From positions 1 to 43,203 of the forward strand of contig JAQWLN010000074.1 in NCBI GenBank assembly GCA_029247265.1: a DNA stretch of 43,203 nt. Reading direction: 5' to 3'. Source of the DNA: Fuerstiella sp. (lineage in GTDB: Bacteria; Planctomycetota; Planctomycetia; Planctomycetales; Planctomycetaceae). The notes under the pieces were generated by a model. That model was given only the letters and a program-made list of their open reading frames with translations. It did no database searches and was not told where the DNA came from. This document shows, one piece after another, positions 42,897 to 43,203 of the stretch. The translations under genes and the position numbers were made by a program. Every line of letters begins with the position of its first letter. The first letter of the stretch is position 1.

Positions 42897-43203
42897 GCCT
42901 CGTTATTCGTCGTCAGCACCTGTAATCGCGGTCCGCACCCAACAATGTGATTGGCAGCGGTTCGCAGAATCCCGCTGTACCACGAATTGTTGTCGAATTC
43001 ATGACGAGATCGTTTTCGGACGATGGCCCGTACAGCCGGTGACATGGACGCTCGCGCGGCCAGACTGTCCGCATTGGCCCAGTGCCGGCGGTTATGAACT
43101 GTTGTCTGTGCGAGATCAAACGTTGCCTGAATTTCAGGGGGGCGAACTGCCGTGACCGGAGTCTGCACGCCAAACAGGCCGCGGAACGCAGATTGAATAC
43201 GAT
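42891..43203 (-). pseudogene. lambda-type phage portal protein, 5' fragment (continues past the window end)
   Basis: The minus-strand frame entering from the right edge gives IQSAFRGLFGVQTP, then FDLAQTTVHNRRHWANADSL, AARASMSPAVRAIVRKRSRH, EFDNNSWYSGILRTAANHIV and GCGPRLQVLTTNNEAN. This matches the N-terminal region of lambda-family portal proteins (pattern AQTTxxNRRHWANADxLSA, then NNSYxxGIxxTLANxxxGxGPRLQ). After NNEAN the frame continues only as an out-of-frame reading of the integrase fragment and stops at 42755. The portal would normally be around 500 residues, so most of it has been deleted. Its start lies beyond the window. Confidence 0.8.

Noticed and set aside
1..43203. CRISPR arrays, restriction-modification or other known defence loci
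   Set aside because: I saw no array of regularly spaced repeats and no recognisable defence gene apart from the phage remnant.

Overview
The window looks like chromosomal DNA from a planctomycete (phylum Planctomycetota, probably class Planctomycetia). The evidence is a set of protein families typical of that phylum: a DUF1549/DUF1553 cytochrome-like protein, a PPC-domain secreted protein, a WD40 protein with an N-terminal cytochrome c motif, a Tat-exported DUF1501 protein, PQQ-propeller and ceramidase-like secreted proteins, and a membrane-anchored Hanks-type kinase. Base composition is moderately GC-rich. Many genes lack a clear Shine-Dalgarno site and several use GTG starts.

Layout. 187-2503: a small membrane protein translationally coupled to a sodium/solute symporter. 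2584-3813 (minus): ribBA for riboflavin synthesis. 4387-13053: three exported proteins in a row (DUF1549/DUF1553, PPC domain, cytochrome/WD40); the last two overlap by one base and each carries a long coiled coil. 13446-17942: a membrane-anchored helical protein, an ABC ATPase fused to an MlaE-type permease, and a membrane-anchored protein whose C-terminal half resembles the flagellar rod protein FlgG. I consider this group the best candidate for an undescribed system. 18142-24457: macrodomain protein, divergent NRAMP-like transporter, xseB, an ACP-phosphodiesterase-like protein, a PQQ-propeller protein with an EF-hand, and a DUF2617-like protein.

24465-29438 (minus): a run reading kinase, apt, a small unknown protein, then a ceramidase-like/LamG protein. 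29814-32274: DUF1501 protein followed by a secreted peptidase S51 (cyanophycinase-like) protein. 32109-38673: an envelope glycan/lipid group, consisting of a GT-C membrane glycosyltransferase (minus), a methyltransferase overlapping a polyprenyl-phosphate GT2, ugd, and an LpxL/HtrB-type acyltransferase. Together these resemble the logic of the Arn lipid A modification pathway. 38744-42387: a calcineurin-like phosphatase overlapping a UvrA protein that lacks the insertion domain. 42554-43203: tRNA-Pro(UGG), a bidirectional terminator, and a prophage relic in which the 5' part of a lambda-type portal gene is joined to the 3' end of a tyrosine integrase gene.

All family assignments come from reading motifs by eye. 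No database search was run, so functions of divergent members are inferences.
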